From Desmodus rotundus (lineage: Eukaryota; Chordata; Mammalia; Chiroptera; Phyllostomidae), in NCBI RefSeq assembly GCF_022682495.2, contig NC_071389.1, forward strand, positions 176,328,056-176,392,055: a DNA stretch of 64,000 nucleotides, given 5' to 3'. The notes under the pieces are model-generated. The model ran no database searches, was not told the origin of the DNA, and saw nothing but the letters and a program-made list of their open reading frames with translations. Below are positions 37,990 through 50,404 of this stretch, in pieces. Position 1 is the first letter of the stretch, and the number at the start of each line of letters is the position of its first letter. The position numbers and the translations under genes were made by a program.

Positions 37990-38075
37990 TTCTTGTTGTT
38001 GTCCATTATGTATCCCCAGGACTTAGTGCCCCAAATAGAGTAGATCTTCAGTCAATATTAGATGAATGAGCAAAT
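37990..38075 (+). repeat. L2 LINE tail, sense
   Basis: TATCCCCAGGACTTAGTGCC followed by CAGTCAATATTAGATGAATG is the L2 3' terminus. Confidence 0.5.
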
Positions 38076-38459
38076 CTGTCACCAGAGTCTCCTCCTTAAT
38101 CACAAAGCTAAGTGTTTCCCAGATGCCGCAACGCTAGGCTGCCCATCCTTGCAACCAGACTTCCTGCCACCTCCCTACCCTGTGTTTCACCCCCGAGCTT
38201 GCTCTGATCAAACCAGCAACACTTTGTGGGCTTCTTCTATGTAATTTGTTGAAAATCCCTCACTGAAAGTCTTGTTTCCTTGTGGAGTCCCAATGGCAAT
38301 CCCTCACAATTCTCTTCCTGCCTCTCTGGCTGGTAGTTGAGGAACTTTGCAAAAAATATATTTTTTCCTTTCCAGTCCACTTCTTAAATATCAGGAGGCT
38401 CTGCTCTTAGCTTTACTATGCACACACATACATGCACACTCATTTACACCTACTGTTTC

Positions 38460-39180
38460 AACTACCTACCGGAACCTATCATTTCCAAGTCTGTACCTGT
38501 AAGCACACCTTTGTCCCCGCTCCAGAAAAACTGCCTGCCTGTCAACAGCATGCCACAGCTGGCAATCTCTTGGTGGCCCCAAAGGCAGCGTCTCTAAAAT
38601 AGAACTTGTTAGTTTCTCTCCCCTCCTGTAGCCCCTATCTTGGCAAATGGCACTGCCATCTACTGGTGCCCCCAGAGTAGAATCCAGGTACAACTGTCCA
38701 CGCTGAAAAGTCACTCACTCCTGTCCACTCTGCTGGCTCTCACGCCCGCCCCTCAGTCTCTCCTTCCAGGCTGCTCACCCTGTTTGCCCACCACTCCCAT
38801 GCAGCACCATCGCTACCTTTCTGAAACACCACACTGTGCCATTCAACTGTCAAGCAATCTTTAACAACTCCCTGTCACCTACAGAATAAAGTCCACACTC
38901 CCTGGATAGCACAAAATCATAATGAGGCCCTGTTCACTCCGCCTGCCTTGTGTCCCGTCAGGCTCCCCAAAGCACCATCCCCTCCACTGCAGTGTGTTAT
39001 ATTAAACGTCCATGATCTTTCCTATACATGTGTTTCCTTCTAATCAGAACCTTTCCCCTTTCTTCCCACCCCACCTCCATCTTCTCCAGCTCCTCTCGCC
39101 AGATAAAACCCTTTTCACTCCTCAAAACTCCTCAGTCCCAACACCATCCCTTCTATGAAGTCTCCCTCACCTCTACCTGG
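38460..39180 (+). repeat. L2 LINE ORF2/3' fragment, sense
   Basis: Sense-strand L2 order: AATGGCACTGCCATCTACTG, CTACAGAATAAAGTCCACAC, CCTCCACTGCAGTGTG and a tail-like ATGAAGTCTCCCTCACCTC. Degenerate, with stops. Confidence 0.6.
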
Positions 39181-39184
39181 CGGG

Positions 39185-40090
39185 CAACCTCCTGAAGTGG
39201 ACCCCAGCCTGCAGGGTCCATGTGTTGTGGCTGCGATGAACAAATTCACATGGACTGAAGAAGTCCTGTGGAGAAAAAGGGATGGCATGGCCACTCTCTG
39301 AGTGAGAGAGGGCACAGACCCCTGCCTGGACAAGGCTTTCATTGCTTTTCTGGGCACATTACATTGAGGATGGTCCTCATTTACTATGCACAGGTTCACT
39401 TTAGGTGGTTACCTTTTACAGAAAACAAAGGAGAGGAAGTTGCTAATTACATTAAAGAAGAAGGATATTTGCAAACGCAAAGGAAAAAGTGGTTGAACTG
39501 GTTACACTAGTCCTTAAGAGGTTTAGCACAGATTTTAGGAAGTTACTTTAAAGATATGCAGTAAACATTTGCTGCCTCAATTCAGGCATCTTTGTATTAT
39601 TACCAAGTCCACATGAAGTCTCAGCAAAGTGCTTAGCTTCCACTTCTCTTGAATGAATGAGTCGGTAAGTTAGTAACTGAGTAAAGAAATAAATGAGAAA
39701 AACTGAACTCAGGGTTTTGCCTACTAAAGTTGTTCAGTCATTGTGATGTAAATGAGAAAAGACCCTTGGATCAAACAGCGATTTGGCTCAGAGACAGTTG
39801 ACTTCTCTGAACTTAATTATATTTCTTTTCAATTAGAATTGTTTTAACTAACCCTCCAGCAGCTCCGTAGCTGGGTTACTTGTAACTCAGAAGGGAATAT
39901 GTCATTTAACTTATGCTCAACAAGTGTAATTAACAGCAGCCTCCATTCAAGTTATTTCCCCCGTATACACGTTGGGATTCTTCTTTTCAAAGAAATGAAA
40001 CTTGGACCAGTGGCTTGGGAGCACTGGGGAAGGACTGAGTTATTCACTGACTCCAGCCAAGGGAGGGAGTAAACCACATTGATTAGAGCA
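39185..40090. other. No gene or clear repeat recognised
   Basis: AT-rich intergenic DNA without a recognisable element. Confidence 0.4.
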
Positions 40091-40094
40091 GAGA

Positions 40095-40335
40095 TTTCAG
40101 CCTGTGAGTCTCAGCCGGATGCTAAGTTGTGAGAGCAATTCAGAGAGCTCTGTCTAGCATTCCTCATGAAATAAAATAGAATAAAATCAAACAGCAAATG
40201 CCAAAGAACATGTCACATGGCACAGGTAAGTATTAGTTTGTGAAACTTTCACGTGTGTGTGTGTGTGTATTTGTCACAGGTCATAGTGTGATATTTCCTT
40301 CTATGGGTCATGGTCAAAAAGTTAGAAAACACTGG
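40095..40335. repeat. Possible hAT-type MITE
   Basis: Paired ends resembling CAGAGATTTCAGCCTGTGAG and AAAAGTTAGAAAACACTGG with a (GT)n tract inside. Family uncertain. Confidence 0.25.
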
Positions 40336-40575
40336 TTAACAGCATGAGCTTTATTGAATTGTATTGATAATTAGCTCTGCTGCCAATTCCCCGGGTGACC
40401 TTGGACAATTGTTTAACCTCTCTAAACCTCGGTTTTCTCTTCTATAAAATGAAAATAACAACACTCACTTTTTTGCCTTATTATGAAGATTAAATGGTTT
40501 AAAACACGTGAACAAAGTACTTAGAATAGTGCTTATCACAGGAAGAATTATATAGATTGTAATATTATTATTATC
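40336..40575 (+). repeat. MIR SINE
   Basis: Nearly full sense MIR: TTAACAGCATGAGC, GGGTGACCTTGGACAATTG, AACCTCTCTAAACCTCGG, TATAAAATGAAAATAAC and CTTAGAATAGTGC. Confidence 0.8.
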
Positions 40576-40699
40576 TATAATGAAGAACTAGACTGAATTT
40601 GAACTATTAACCTTATAAAGAAGAAAGAATAAATTTGTAGGAATGCTGGTTAATAGACAGCTATGAGTACAATCAAATGTGAGAAATAGAAAGTGCTCC

Positions 40700-40750
40700 A
40701 TTAATTCAATTAAACAGATACTTGAGTCATTAATTCAATTAAACAGATAC
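40700..40750 (+). repeat. Direct repeat of 23 bases
   Basis: The 23-base unit that opens CATTAATTCAATTAAACAGA and ends TAC occurs twice, separated by five bases. Likely a local slippage duplication. Confidence 0.8.
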
Positions 40751-40751
40751 A

Positions 40752-41190
40752 TAGTGACCATCTACTACACATTCCCTGTGCTTCAGAGATCAGATTCTAA
40801 ATTTGTACTGCTCCTCCTGGCAGGAAGGCTCTAAGCCAAGCCTGGACCAGAATACCAAGTTCTGTAGTTTTGGTCTTCGCCCTGAGCTCTTCGAGCCCAG
40901 TGGGGTAGCTGAGACACAGAACGTACATCCTGTATTAATGGTAGAAAGAGCACCATGAAAGGTAGCAGAAACAACTTCTGGCTAAAGACATCAGGGTGCG
41001 GGGAGAAGGGGATAGCAAAGGAGGTGCCTGTTGAGAAAGGACTTGAAGAATGAGTACAATTTGAATGAGAAAAGACAGAAGGAAACTATCGCAGACCAGG
41101 AGAGGACATGCGAAAGGTATGGAGACAGTAGAGTGCAATGCTAAAGTAAAGGACAGCAGAAGTGACCATGAGGACAGTGAGAGGCAGGAA
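40752..41190 (-). repeat. L2 LINE 3' part, antisense
   Basis: GTGACCATCTACTACACATT, GGGATAGCAAAGGAGGTGCC and GAGAGGACATGCGAAAGG follow antisense L2 order. Confidence 0.5.
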
Positions 41191-41199
41191 TGGAAAGAG

Positions 41200-41745
41200 G
41201 GAGAACTGGGTTAGTTCCCTTTCACTTTGTTCTCACCAATAATTCATCTTCTCCAGGAATTCATTTTCCAGCACCGGAGCACCTCCTTTCATTCTTCGAG
41301 CTCAGCTGCTCTCCACTGCCACTGCCGCAAAGCCTTGACCTAGAGTCATCATCCAGTCTGTGGAGCCTGCCGCTTCTGCTCTCCCTTACTCCCACGTCTT
41401 CTCCCCCCACCACCCCCGTGCCTGAGCAGCCTCATTACACTCATTCATTCCTTCACAAGGATCACTAATGCCTTTGCCCTCCCCTCCCTCTAGAAAACTT
41501 TCCATGCAAAGCCTGAAGCTGGTTAAACCAAATCGTTTGCCTGCTCTGTGCCTGTTCCCCAACTGGTGAACTCTGAGGGGGAAAAAAGACATACCATGCT
41601 GTTTCACCTTGAATTCATGAGCACAAATTTCAGATGACACTCAACACTGATGCGGGCAATCTTTTCAATGCCATGGGATCTCTATGCTCTGAGTTCCCAA
41701 AATTGCCAGTTCACACTTGGTCCATAGAGTCAGTCCAAACAATTA
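41200..41745 (+). repeat. L2 LINE fragment, sense (probable)
   Basis: C/T-rich text with L2-like phrases; the same copy probably continues after the MIR at 41750. Confidence 0.4.
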
Positions 41746-41749
41746 TTCT

Positions 41750-41925
41750 GTCACTTAATGGTTGTGTGCATAATCTCAATGGGCCTCGGTCTCCTCATCT
41801 GTAAAATGGAGTTAATAATGGGGTCATCATATAGGATTGTTATGAGTATTAAGTGAGTTAGTAAATGAAAAACATTCGTAGATTGCCTGGCACATAGTAA
41901 GCTCATTGGAAATATTGCTGTGCTT
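41750..41925 (+). repeat. MIR SINE, between L2 segments
   Basis: GGGCCTCGGTCTCCTCATCT, GTAAAATGGAGTTAATAATG and TGCCTGGCACATAGTAAGC are strong sense MIR matches. Confidence 0.85.
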
Positions 41926-41929
41926 AGTG

Positions 41930-43060
41930 TTCTCTTATCTCCTTAAAGACCCTACTCCCTTTTCTCTTGCCCTACTCACTCTTAAGAATGACCTGGCCTC
42001 ATACTGTATTTGGACATGAGAGCAATTGGACAGCAACTCTATCTCCCTTCCACCAAGTTTAGCATCCTTCCAGCATCAGTACCTGTGCCCTTCACCCCCT
42101 CTCCCTGCTTTCACCTGGAGCCAGCCCTTCTCTTGTGCTCTGGGCCCATCTGATCTCGCTGTCAGGGACCTCGGCCTGTAGCTCTTTGCCCTCTCTTCTG
42201 CGTTCACTACTCTTCCGTCTCACCTAACCCTTCTGCTCAGCATATAAGCCTGCTCTAGTGTCCCTTAACTTTGAATAAAGCGAAACTTCCTCATGAGCAT
42301 CACAGCCTCATCAACTACTCTCCCATTTCTTTTCTCAATTTTATAGTAAAACTTTCTGAGTTTCCTAAGGTCACTTTCTCCATGTCCTGTCCTGGCATTA
42401 CTTTCTTCCACCCACCCCTGTTGGGCTTCTAATCCCACTGCTCCACTGAGGCCATTTGGCTAAGTGGCCAGTGACTTCTCTGATGCTTCTGTTTTCATTT
42501 TACCCCCCTTCTCAGTGTTCCACAGGGCTCCTCACCTTCTCCATGTGAAAACTCTTTCCTTGGCTTCCATAATACGTCACTCTCCTGGTACTTCCTCCCT
42601 CTTCACTGGTCACTCCTTCACAGACAGCTATGTCATCTCTTTCTCGTGTGCAATTCAAAACACTGATAAGTCAAAGAGCTCAGCCCCACGCCCCGTCTCT
42701 GTGTTATCTACAGACTCCTCCGCGGTAACTCCGCCCAGTCTCATGGCACTGCCTACCTTGCATACCCATTTTATCCCAAACTTCATTGCTGCCGGTAACT
42801 GTTTCCAAAGCTAGATGCCTATATCAAAAATGCCTGCTGTTCTCAGCCTGGAATGATTTGTCAGCAATTGTCACAGGCCTGGCTCCTTCTTGCCTTTCAG
42901 ATTAGAGCTTAAGTGCCACATTCCCAGTGAGCTCATCAATGACCAACATCTAAAGGAGGCATTTGTCACTCTATCATTCCAGTGTATTTGAATCCTCTGC
43001 ATAGCGCTTAACTCTAATGTATTTATTTTTTAATGTCTATCCTTCCTCCCCCCTCCCACT
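41930..43060 (+). repeat. L2 LINE ORF2 and 3' end, sense
   Basis: Resembles the L2 reverse-transcriptase region: CTCCACTGAGGCCATTTGGC, CTAAGTGGCCAGTGAC, then TTGGCTTCCATAATACGTCA with CTCTCCTGGTACTTCCTCC. The 3' part follows (CTGGCTCCTTCTTGCC, ACTCTAATGTATTTATTTTT). Many stops. Confidence 0.65.
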
Positions 43061-43061
43061 A

Positions 43062-43160
43062 GAGACAGAGATAAGATTAAGTAATTGCTCAGGGTCAGCA
43101 AGGTGAATCTGGGATCTGAACCCAGAAAATCAGACTCTAGAACCCAGTCCAATCTACCGG
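43062..43160 (-). repeat. MIR SINE fragment
   Basis: AAGTAATTGCTCAGGGTCAG and GGGATCTGAACCCAG are antisense MIR. Confidence 0.6.
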
Positions 43161-43169
43161 TACTGGCAG

Positions 43170-43340
43170 CAGCAAGCACTTAAACATAGGCCATATTGAG
43201 TACCAGCCAAATGCTGTTCGAAGCTTTTGACACGTATTTCTCGTTTAATCTTCACAACAGTCATGCGCAGTGAGCACTACTATTACATCATTCCAAGTTA
43301 ACAGGTGAGGGGACTGAAGCACTAGCTGGTTGAGTGCCTC
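43170..43340 (-). repeat. MIR SINE
   Basis: TTCTCGTTTAATCTTCACAA, GAGCACTACTATTACATC and TAACAGGTGAGGGGACTGAA are antisense MIR. Confidence 0.7.
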
Positions 43341-43582
43341 CCGTGAGACCCCTGAGCACTCTACCAGGAATGGGGAACAGGGCCGTCCTGTGCTGCCTGC
43401 TTAGGAACCGTGCTTCTTGTGCTGTCCTCCTCCAGGGGCGAAGGCGTGTGCACTCACTATCCACCTGTTTCCAAGAAAATGCTCAACGACTTCTTGGTAC
43501 TACCACATTTGTATTAAAATAAGTCTGGTAGCCTGTTTATGAAGGCCTTGGGGAGCCTCCTGCAGAGAGCTGACTAGTTGTA

Positions 43583-43939
43583 CAGCAGCCCCCGCTCATC
43601 CATGGGAGGCATGTTCCAAACCCCCCAAGTGGACGACTGAAACCACGGATGGTACTGCACACCTCACACACTGTGTTTTCCCATAGATACATACCTATGA
43701 TGAAGTTTAATTTATAAATTAGGCACCGTAAGAGATTAACAACGATAACTAATCATAAAATAGAACAATTTAAATAATATACAGTAATAAAAGTTATGTG
43801 AATGTGATCTCTCTCTTTCAAAATGTCTTTTGAATTCTTTTGTTTCTGGAATTTTCCATTTAATTTTTTTGTACCGCAGTTGACCATAGGTAACTGAAAC
43901 TGTAGAATGTGAAGCCATGGATGAGAGGGGGTGACTGTG
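43583..43939 (+). mobile_element. Tigger-type (TcMar) MITE
   Basis: Ends CAGCAGCCCCCGCTCATCCA and GATGAGAGGGGGTGACTG are inverted partners, preceded by TA at the left. The interior AAGTTTAATTTATAAATTAG, AGAGATTAACAACGATAACT and AAAAGTTATGTGAATGTG closely match MER2/Tigger derivatives. No transposase frame. Confidence 0.8.
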
Positions 43940-45439
43940 TTAGCAGAGATGAGAGAAGCAGAGTCCCTCATCTCCTCAGAGGCATTTCTGCAGTGGGAGA
44001 TTCTGAACTTGATCTTCTCTCTACAAGAAGCTGGGCTGCACATACTTTAACTACAAAGGATTATGGGCCCATGCGAGGCCCCCCTCCTCTTGTGTCTTGG
44101 TCCATCTGCATCCGGGGTGAAGACTCCACATCTGCCTTTAGAGCAGGCTGTTCATCATGCTTATCAAAGCTTCTCCACCTTAAGCAGCACACATGCTTCT
44201 TTCTCCCTCCCCCTGCACAAATATGTACCACCTGAAATGTCTGTCATAAACATTGCCTGCGTGTGTGAAGAAAGCTTAATTTGAAAATGTCCATCCTATG
44301 TCTACAAGGAGCCTGCTTTCTATCCATCTGTTCAATGTACCCACTGTTCAATTTTTAACTGGTGCTAATGAGTGACTGCCCTGTCCTTTCCAGGTGCCAT
44401 AATAGTTCCATTATAACTATGGCTTTTGGAGGAAATACAGATATTAATAATGGGAATTTCAGGTACCTCAGCCTAGTTGAAAAGTTTATATTTAATTGTA
44501 TAGGCAAGAGGGAGACTTTGCAGGTGTTTCAGCAGATGACTGACATGGGACCTGCTTTCAGAAATCAATCTGGCAGTGACGTGTAGAATAAACTGGAGCA
44601 GCAAAAGGAACAGTTGGTGGGAGCATGGTGTTGCGAAGCCAAGGGCTTGGAATATTGGCACAGAACACGTTGATTCATCAACACAAACTATCCTTGCTGC
44701 TAAAAGGCCGGTCAAAGAGCAGAACTCACTGATGATGGATTTGTATTAGGACAGCACTTAAAATTTGTGTCTACCCTGAGCTGCTTTTATCTGCAAATAC
44801 CATATTAAGCAAAATCTTCCATACATCTGTCATTACTGAGTTAGTGGCCTCCTTGGTGCATTTAAGCTTCTATTTTCAGACTTGAATGTCCTGGGCAAGT
44901 AAGTCCATTTCAAAGGGATGAAGATGCTCTTTCATTGCTCTTTACATCATTCAGGGTTGAATCTAGGCAGAACTCTCTTCTTTTACCACCTCCCCCATGC
45001 GTTGGCTCTTCCCTCTCTGACCCCAGTCTAGAGCACTCAGCAGAGCAGGAAAGTTGCCTTTCTCTCTCTGCCCATTGTCCTCCACCATGCTGCCACCCAC
45101 CCTAGGGCCACTGAAGCACTCACTAGGGTCATGAGCTCCAACTCTGAGCTCCAACCCAGCTCGGTGATAGACAACTTCAAGGGCAAATAGCTAGGGATCT
45201 TGTCCCTGTGAGAGGGGCTTTTCTGACCCCTTGTCCAGGTCTTGCCATGATCTACAGCCACCACCTCAGCTGCCTAAACAGAGGGTTACTCACTCTCAGG
45301 CCACAGGAGAGCCCCAGGCCCAGAAATTTGTGAATCTGGGTCCTGTGTTCCTGCATATTCTTTCCATCTCCTCAGTCAACCAAGAGTAGGAAGACCACAA
45401 TCCAATCCTGCCCAATTGTGACTATAGAAAACATTGGTA

Positions 45440-45852
45440 TAGAAAGCAGGATATGGTACAATACATAGTTTGGGAAACCCACATTTTAAGGATTGTAATG
45501 ATTCAGAAAATAAATTTGCTAACTCACCATTCAAGCTGCATTCTCCCTCCCACTAGGGCCTCTTGTGCAGCAAGTCAGCTTCCAAAATCTCCCCTCTGCC
45601 AACTGCCTACTTCGAGCAGGCTCTGTAAGTCACCTCCTTCCTTCCCTTGCTTCCTGTCTTTCTAATTCCTTTTCTAGTTTTTCTTGCTGAGCATCAACCT
45701 ACTTCTAGTTCTTTCTTTAACTTCCTACCTTCTTCTCACCCTCAAACAAAGCAAGACAAAACAGTCTGCTTCCTTTAGAGTATTTCCTAACTCTGCATAC
45801 AACAACTTCACTCACCCAGAAATCCAAGGCGGACCCTGGAGGTGATTCTGGA
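45440..45852 (+). repeat. L2 LINE fragment, sense
   Basis: C/T-rich sense L2-like text, interrupted by the MER5A element and resumed at 46022. Confidence 0.4.
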
Positions 45853-46020
45853 TGGGTGGTTCTCACACTTGAGCGGGCAGATCTCAGGCTCCAGCATCGG
45901 AGCTCCTGATGCAGTAACTGATTCTGAAGGTCTGGGACAGGCCCCCAAATTCACATGTCTAACAAGTTCCTAGGTGACACTGATGCTGCTGGCCTGGCTA
46001 TCACACTTTGAGAACCACTG
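45853..46020. mobile_element. MER5A hAT-Charlie MITE, nested in L2
   Basis: GGTGGTTCTCACACTTGAGC, ACTGATTCTGAAGGTCTGGG, TCTAACAAGTTCCTAGGTGA and TTTGAGAACCACTG give the complete MER5A order with its inverted ends. Confidence 0.85.
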
Positions 46021-46021
46021 T

Positions 46022-46725
46022 TCCAGAAAACTCTTTCTCCTTTTCCTTTCTCCTCCCACCCAGCAAATAACTGATCAGATTCCATTTATTTTTGTCTCCA
46101 AATTAGTTTCTCACCTTCCTACCCTGGTTCAGGCTTTTGCCATATTTCCTTGAACTATTAAAATCACCTGCAAGCTGGCCTCTGTCCCTCCAATCTTGCC
46201 CTTCCACATCTCCTGCTAGAGAAATGATTTATCTGAAACCCAGATCAGGCACCCCTTGTCCCCAATGGTTGCCTTCAGCGGCTCCCACACTACCAACAGA
46301 ACAATGTCCAGCTTCTGTAGGATGGCACACGAGGCCCCATGTGGCCTAGCCCTGTTTACCTCTCCATTCTCATTTTCTAACACTCCCAGTAGTAACGAAG
46401 TGCTAGAAATTTCCAGCACATACCCGGCAGTTTCCTGCTCTCTTGGCTGCTGTCACTTTTTCTAGTTCACTCTTTCTACCTATACGTCTTGGCTCCCAGT
46501 TCAGGCTTTAGTTGTTCAGGAAGCTGTCCTTCAAACCCCCCTGGTGACCTCAGGGACCCCATGCTGTGCTCCCAGGGCTCCCCAGCACACCGACCTCTAT
46601 ACTACTTCTTAGCACATTATATTAAAATATTCTGTTTTCATGCCCTCTTCAGGCGGGACACTGAGGGAGTTTTCTCTCCAGCACCTAGCTCAGTGAATGC
46701 TTGCTGAACTGAGTCTTCTCCCCAA
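46022..46725 (+). repeat. L2 LINE ORF2/3' end, sense
   Basis: AATGGTTGCCTTCAGCGG, AACAATGTCCAGCTTCTG, GAGGCCCCATGTGGCCTAGC and the tail CACCTAGCTCAGTGAATGCT are sense L2. Confidence 0.65.
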
Positions 46726-46729
46726 AATG

Positions 46730-48890
46730 TCTTCTCTCTTCTCCAAGTGGGCTTGGTCCTGCTGTTCCCCAATACCACTTCCCCTGATCTTCACTGAAAG
46801 ATCAGGGATCTCAGAAGGGCCAGTAATGGCTGAGCTGCAACCTACCAGTGGCCTCTCTTGGACACTCTGTGAAGCCCAGTTAGATCTTCTCTTGTATCCT
46901 GAATAGAACAACAGCTCTGCTTCGCTCAAAAATCAGCCTTTCTCTTCAAAGAGCTCGTGGAGCTTTACAGCTCTGGCGGTGATATCCTAAGTAGAACCCT
47001 GTGAGGTGAGGAGAGGCCAAAAAGAGATTAATGTGGCACATATAAAGGCCAAAACCCAAATCAAATACACTTCTTTTGTTGTGTTTATGAGTCACTGTGG
47101 CTGCAGGAATCTTCAGCCCTGCAGAACTCGGAGTTTCTAGTGGTCCATTTCTAAACCCGGGTAAAGCCAGGCTGGTGTGTGCTGATTTGTGAGCCTCTGA
47201 CCTCCGAGAATCTGGGTAGAGATAACAAAAATCAGGTACGATCCATCCCTAATGACAACATGTTATGTTTGCTGCTGCCCCCAGATTCTTTCTGTTTTAG
47301 CTTTCTGGGTAGGAAACGACAAGATCAAAGGAATATGCCCACAACTTCCTACTTATCTATATGGTATTAATAGATAGTAATTTTGATGCTAGAAACTGTA
47401 AATGAGCAAAATTGATGAAATTAGATGGAGACTAATATAATATCTGGGATTAAATGTTTTAAATAGGCAAGATGAATAAATTTTGGAAATTAATCAAGCA
47501 ACTGACAATATCTCATTGAATCATTTAATGTACTCAGTAGACACTGTGCACATTTTCTTACAGGCATATGCAAATGTATAAACCTTGCATATTAAATAGC
47601 AAACTAGGGGATGAAAGGCGCTTTAGGTATATAAAATATTATTATTTTCATTATTACTTTTATTGCAAAATTGAACACTCTTTATTGGAATTGTTATTTG
47701 CTTGGAGAAATTTGCTGAGTTTGGCAATTTTCCAATACCATTATGCATTTCTCTATGTCAGGCAGCAGGGCCTCTGAAGAAGAAAAAGGTGCAGAATGCA
47801 CAAAACTGGTTGGAAAGAATCCTGTTATTATCAGAACTTGTCTGACCTGACTGCTGCATCTTTATGTCATGAATCGTCTGAGCCACCTGTCCCATTTCTG
47901 AGAAATAGTCACACTTTCGTCACCAGGTGGTTAGCTGTTGAGAGACTAACAAGCGAAGACACTCAAGGATACTTGCCAGCAGGATCCACCTTAATCCATA
48001 AGCACCAGACATAAGGGAAGTTCTGGGTTCTTCATTCTACAGCTAACCGAGGAATGGCTCCCGTTGCTGGCCTTGAGATATAGACGGAAACTCAGCTCAA
48101 GGTGTGACGTGACGGTGTGCACTAGCCATGGAACCACGCCTTTCTCTAGAGCTCTCGAGGGAACCATTAGGTGGGTCCCGGTGAACTGCTCACGCAGCAG
48201 GAGGAAGACTAGATGACTGGCTCTTGACGGTCGTTCTTTCGGGTCCTTTAGAATTGACCTTGGTTTTGTGTTCTAATGCCAAGCCTGGAGTCCTGTTACC
48301 CTTTTGTATCTGATAGTCTCACTTCCTGATTCTGGATTTGCAAATATGAATGAGGAAATGTCCAACCAAGTGTTTAGTGCTGACTGCCTTGTGAGACATT
48401 AATCCAAGAACTGGGGTCTCCGTGGATGTGACCAACAAGGAGCCTAAACCGTCAGCACCCAATCCACTTGGCAGGGCTTTCTGAACAATGAAGCATGGGA
48501 GTTTTTATTGATAAATACATTACGAATAAAAATATTTGGGCTGACCTACTTGGAATTTGGCAGATATGATAGTCCCAAACTCAGCAAAGGGCTCTTAAGA
48601 AATAATAAATTTAATAAGTGAGTTTTACTTTAATTCAAAAATGTTTTATTAACCTCATTGGTTTCTAATTTACTTCCTAAAAATATAATTCCATTGAGTC
48701 GAAAGGCCTGAATTATGGTTTTCCGGGTATCGCGGCAGATGACCCTCACCACGTCACAGACACAAAGGTCAGGCTGCAGCTGGGCGGGACTGCTTGCGTG
48801 GCCTCTAAAACGCACACTGATCAATGCCATTATGTTCATGACAGGAAGGAACAGAATAGGGTAAGAACACTTGCTCAGAGTAAGAGTAAC
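46730..48890. other. Repeat-poor intergenic stretch, no gene recognised
   Basis: AT-rich non-repetitive DNA; no exon, promoter or family recognised. Absence of readable repeats over 2 kb makes it a reasonable place to look for conserved noncoding sequence. Confidence 0.4.
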
Positions 48891-48910
48891 CTTAAAAAGT
48901 CCAAGGCGAC

Positions 48911-49125
48911 AGCCCTGGCTGGTTGCTCGGTTGGTTGGAGCATTGGCCCATGCACTGAAATGCGGCAGGTTTGATCCCCAGCTGGGGTGTGTGCGGGAGG
49001 CAGCCAACAGATGTTTCTGTCTGTCTGTCTGTCTGTCTTTTTGTCTCTCTCTCTCTCTCCACCCCACCCCCTCCCTTTCTCTCTCTCCAAAATCACTAAG
49101 CATATCCTCAGGTGAGGATTTTTTT
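48911..49125 (+). mobile_element. Ves SINE (tRNA-derived bat SINE), second copy
   Basis: Starts GCCCTGGCTGGTTGCTCGG and has the box B relic GTTTGATCCCC, a (TGTC)n and CT-rich middle, and the Ves tail AAGCATATCCTCAGGTGAGG. Imperfect target duplication: AAAAGTCCAAGGCGAC before it and AAAAATCCAAGGTTAC after it. Different subfamily from the copy at 4442. Confidence 0.88.
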
Positions 49126-49249
49126 AAAAATCCAAGGTTACATAGAGCACAGTAGAATGTTCAGGGAAGAATTCTTGATGTTTTAGTTTTACCACTGCCC
49201 ATAACCCTTTTCCTTTCTGATTCCTAAAACAGGATGGAGTTCAACAATG

Positions 49250-49480
49250 ACAGTAATAACTACAGTTCAAGAAGCACTTAGGGTTGTGCTATTCACTTCA
49301 GAAGTGTTGTGTCAGTGAGGCTGTACAATAATCTTATGGAGTACGTACTGTTTTAGCCCCAGTCTACATGTAATAAAAGTGAAGGAAGCACAGAGAAGTT
49401 GAGTAACTTGCTCAAGGCACACAGCTAGTATGTAACGGAGGCAGGACTTGAATCCAGGCCATCTGACCAAATTGAAATAA
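49250..49480 (-). repeat. MIR SINE
   Basis: AGTTGAGTAACTTGCTCAAG, GCACACAGCTAGTATGTAA and GGACTTGAATCCAGGCC are strong antisense MIR matches. Confidence 0.85.
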
Positions 49481-49601
49481 GCAAAGTGCCACTGTTTTCC
49501 CAGTCTTATTGCAGTCATTTCCTTTGGCCAACGGGAAGATGGAGATATTTGGACCCTTCAGGTGGGACTAATTGATGGAGTTGGTCACATTCCCAGACTT
49601 G

Positions 49602-49791
49602 CAGGGGTGTCCAACCTTTTGGCGTCTCTGGCCCACACTGGAAGAAGGGTTGTCACACATTAAATACGTCACAACACATAATCAAAAAAACATCTCATAA
49701 TGTTTTAAGTAAATTCACGATTTTGTGTTGGGCCATGTTCCTAGCCACCCTGAGCAGCATGCAGCCCTTGGGCCACAGGTTGGACAGCCTG
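49602..49791 (+). mobile_element. hAT-Charlie-type MITE (MER30-like), copy 2
   Basis: CAGGGGTGTCCAACCTTTTG at the left and GGTTGGACAGCCTG at the right are inverted partners. Interior phrases CATCTCATAATGTTTTAAGT and TTTTGTGTTGGGCC match copy 1. Confidence 0.75.
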
Positions 49792-49849
49792 CAGGGGTCG
49801 TAAGTAATCTGCCCGCCACCCCATGCTCAAACAACATAGGAAATATTGG

Positions 49850-50400
49850 TGTGTGGGTGTAGTAGCCAGCCTTCAAGAAGGCCCCCAAAGACCCCCACCT
49901 CCTGATATCCACTTCCCGTCTTGTGTAATCTCTCCCATCTTGTACAGGGTTGGTCTGTGTGGCCAATCGCAAATGGCAGAAATTATGGAATGTCGCTTCC
50001 GAGATAGGTTATAAAGGAGTGTGGCTTCTGTCTTGGTGTGTCCCTCTGATGTGCTCTGTCAGATCATGGGCTCTGGGGGAAGCCAGCTGCTACGTCACAA
50101 GGACATGCAGGACCCTATGGAACTGCTGTAGTGTGAGAACCTGAGCTTTCACCAGTAGCAGGTGAGGGCCTGAGACCTGCCAACAGCCACAAGAGTGAGT
50201 GTGGAAAGGAATTCTCTAGGTCTGGTCGGGCCTTGAGAGGATTGCAGACTGGCTGGCAACTTGATTAGCCAGCACCGCCCAGCTAAGCCACTCCAGGATT
50301 CCTGACCCTTAGAAACTGTGTGAGATAATAAATGCTTATTGTTTGAAGTGGCTAAATTCTGGGACAATTTGTTGTTATGCGTCAGTAGAACACTAACATA
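49850..50400 (+). mobile_element. MLT1-type LTR (ERVL-MaLR)
   Basis: GGTCTGTGTGGCCAATCGCA, GGGGGAAGCCAGCTGCTACG, CCTGACCCTTAGAAACTGTG and AGATAATAAATGCTTATTG (its poly(A) signal) are the MLT1 order. It ends with GTCAGTAGAACACTAACATA. Solo LTR with no internal viral genes. Confidence 0.85.
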
Positions 50401-50404
50401 TAAG

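Noticed and set aside
48630..49103. 157-codon minus-strand open frame with Arg/Gln/Thr-rich start
   Set aside because: Its N-terminal part is the translated CT-rich tail of the second Ves SINE.
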